Of a stretch of 64,000 nt of DNA, positions 62,801 to 64,000 are shown piece by piece. Every line of letters starts with the position of its first letter. Within the stretch, counting starts at the first letter, position 1. This stretch comes from Lottia gigantea (Eukaryota; Mollusca; Gastropoda; Lottiidae), in NCBI RefSeq assembly GCF_000327385.1, contig NW_008708797.1, positions 651,180 through 715,179 on the forward strand, read 5' to 3'. Under the pieces are notes generated by a model, which made no database searches, had not been told where the DNA came from, and worked only from the letters and a program-made list of their open reading frames with translations. Position numbers and translations under genes: made by a program.

Positions 62801-64000
62801 TATAGCGAAAAGATAAGGCTCGATTTACTCATTAATAGGCAACGTTCGTGATGTTATTGGCGGGAAGCGGCAACAGACGTGGCTGAGAAAACATCATCTG
62901 TTACTTTATTTACAATTTGTAACCTAGCGGCATCTCTGTATCTGTCAATTTCCAACCAATGAACGGCACGACAAGCCAACGGTTACAATTAGATATATTT
63001 CCATAATTTCCCGCCGTATAATCAGTTGCTTAGCTTCAATCGAACATCCCAATAAAACCAATGTAAACAAAATTGACCCTCTCTCATATTGAATGGACCT
63101 TTATAAGGCTGGCTCACAGTGTTTAGACTTTCAATTAATTCGGTTCCGCTTGCCAGAACAGCGGTTGAACTCGCACATTAGCTACGAGTAGAGTTGTAAC
63201 CAACGTATTCAAATATGTACATTGAAGAAACCTAATTGAAGACTTAGAAGTTTGTTACAAGACAGAGTGTCTGGTTCTACTGGCGTCCAAGGTTAATAAT
63301 ATTACAGGTTTTTGTTGATGTGAGTTAGATAATTTAGAGCTTGATTTATAGAATAGAATGGAGTTAAAAGTCATAAATGTTGACCTACAAATCAGTACAA
63401 ATAGTATCGATTTGTTTAAGAAAAAAATAAAATCCCATGTCAATTTTTAACACCAAGAAAGAAAATCATAATTACATAAAGAGGATACACATCAATTAAC
63501 TGACGGAATCATGAAGAATTTCATCATCAATATCCTGTTAAAGTTATTTTGGAAAGCAACCTGAGAGGTCTTAATCTAGATCGCAGTTGCTAGTGAATTG
63601 CCAATTGTTTCGAAATTACTGTTATGAGTGCCACAGATTCGATGAAACGCTATAATGGTCAGTCAGCTCGGTCCGAATCGAACCTCTTTGACAATAACGA
63701 TGAAATACCCACAGAACTACGAGGTGATGTATGTTGACAATGACGATGTTTCTCTCCGGGCCCCATTTTTAGCTGTAACTGCATGATCATATTTTCTCCC
63801 AGAAATAAAGTTTAGCGGTCTTATAGACAATGTATACAACTCTATCAAGAATATACTTGATAAAGGAGAGAATTAATTTAAAAGAACACAGTTACATTAC
63901 TATGTATTTTAATCAATATTCGACCTTAAGTGTTAAACCGCCAATTTGATTACAGAAGATACAGAAACACTCCACGTGGATACTCATTTTTCATTTCAAC
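56856..64000. other. Non-coding stretch with weak ORFs
   Basis: No supported gene. 59,400-60,060 is CpG-richer, with a 15-codon ATG start (MPKKRRKKIRTDRFS). 60,240-60,400 carries GGTCAAAGGTCATTGGTCAT and related phrases typical of dispersed molluscan repeats. 62,930-63,200 has two CCAAT motifs and CTTTATAAGG at 63,098, promoter-like on the plus strand, but no exon was identified downstream inside the window. Confidence 0.4.
59053..59286 (-). CDS. Cys-rich open frame without ATG, possible exon or remnant
   Basis: A 77-codon minus-strand frame ending TAA, with ten Cys after the first codon, clustered as CEFCY, AACCLY, GCCNCC and VRC, and a charged tail NFEKKEETFR. Cys density this high is unusual for translated AT-rich non-coding DNA. 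However, there is no in-frame ATG, a stop lies two codons upstream, and no acceptor precedes the first Cys. An exon starting after GCGAAG (near 59242) is possible but weak. The family is not recognised. Confidence 0.2.
   Translation of the reverse strand: MAKKRVLQICEFCYAKFLKCYQKGDFLLFTLGELCTTVPIYIYAACCLYRKLNGCCNCCRPTLVRCVNFEKKEETFR

Noticed and set aside
63655-63690. tRNA box B-like GGTTCGATTCGG on the minus strand
   Set aside because: No T-stem pairing around it and no box A at the proper distance, so not a tRNA gene.

Overview
This window is AT-rich animal nuclear DNA, about two thirds A+T by eye, with small scattered exons, large introns and many short repeats. It has no bacterial gene layout, no rRNA and no tRNA gene I could support. 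The dispersed repeats suggest a mollusc, most likely a bivalve. They have a hairpin-like left end with CTTGCCAGGCAAG, a tandem core of about 150-170 bp, and a right end with GGACGGAC-type runs and ACGCCCA/TGGGCGT arms. The species cannot be fixed from the sequence alone.

Left third (1-27,420). I assembled by hand a candidate minus-strand gene spanning about 26 kb that is invisible as a long ORF. It has a TATA/Inr promoter near 27,400, an ATG-free first exon (27,268-27,388) with donor G|GTAAGTTG, and a 15.5-kb intron. Four coding exons follow at 11,639-11,788, 9,369-9,482, 6,882-6,961 and 1,417-1,481, then a polyadenylation signal at 1,375-1,380. All junctions keep one reading frame. The predicted product is 114 residues, with an N-terminal signal peptide and five cysteines in a short basic, Trp-rich chain. 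I do not recognise the family. A plus-strand gene appears to end just outside it (acceptor at 103-104, AATAAA at 1,282), so the two would converge tail to tail. The introns hold two degraded pearl/HINE-like copies, one complete copy (23,618-24,217), a TIR element (19,956-20,398), a 30-bp minisatellite (21,640-21,950), and a pair of exon-like segments on the opposite strand at 25,433-25,696.

Middle (27,420-45,300). This part is mostly non-coding. It holds a 26-bp minisatellite of about 700 bp (39,393-40,118), a candidate minus-strand first exon with a TATA box (40,715-41,050), a plausible plus-strand terminal coding exon rich in Cys (41,929-42,094), and a small GC-rich tandem array (44,778-44,911). 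The array is followed by a hammerhead-like core motif and a short coding-like ORF.

Right third (45,300-64,000). Again largely non-coding. It has a SINE-like element on the minus strand interrupted by a 200-bp TIR element (about 49,700-50,217) and a complete minus-strand pearl/HINE-like copy (52,418-52,941). It also has two compact hairpins of pre-microRNA size: 47,905-47,973 and, more convincingly, 56,790-56,855. The 3' arm of the second starts with the seed CGUACCG.

None of the exon models could be tested against transcripts or databases here. In 64 kb of AT-rich DNA, chance ORFs and chance splice motifs are common. The confidences reflect that, and the multi-exon gene is the best supported because promoter, splice sites, phase, signal peptide, stop and poly(A) signal all agree.
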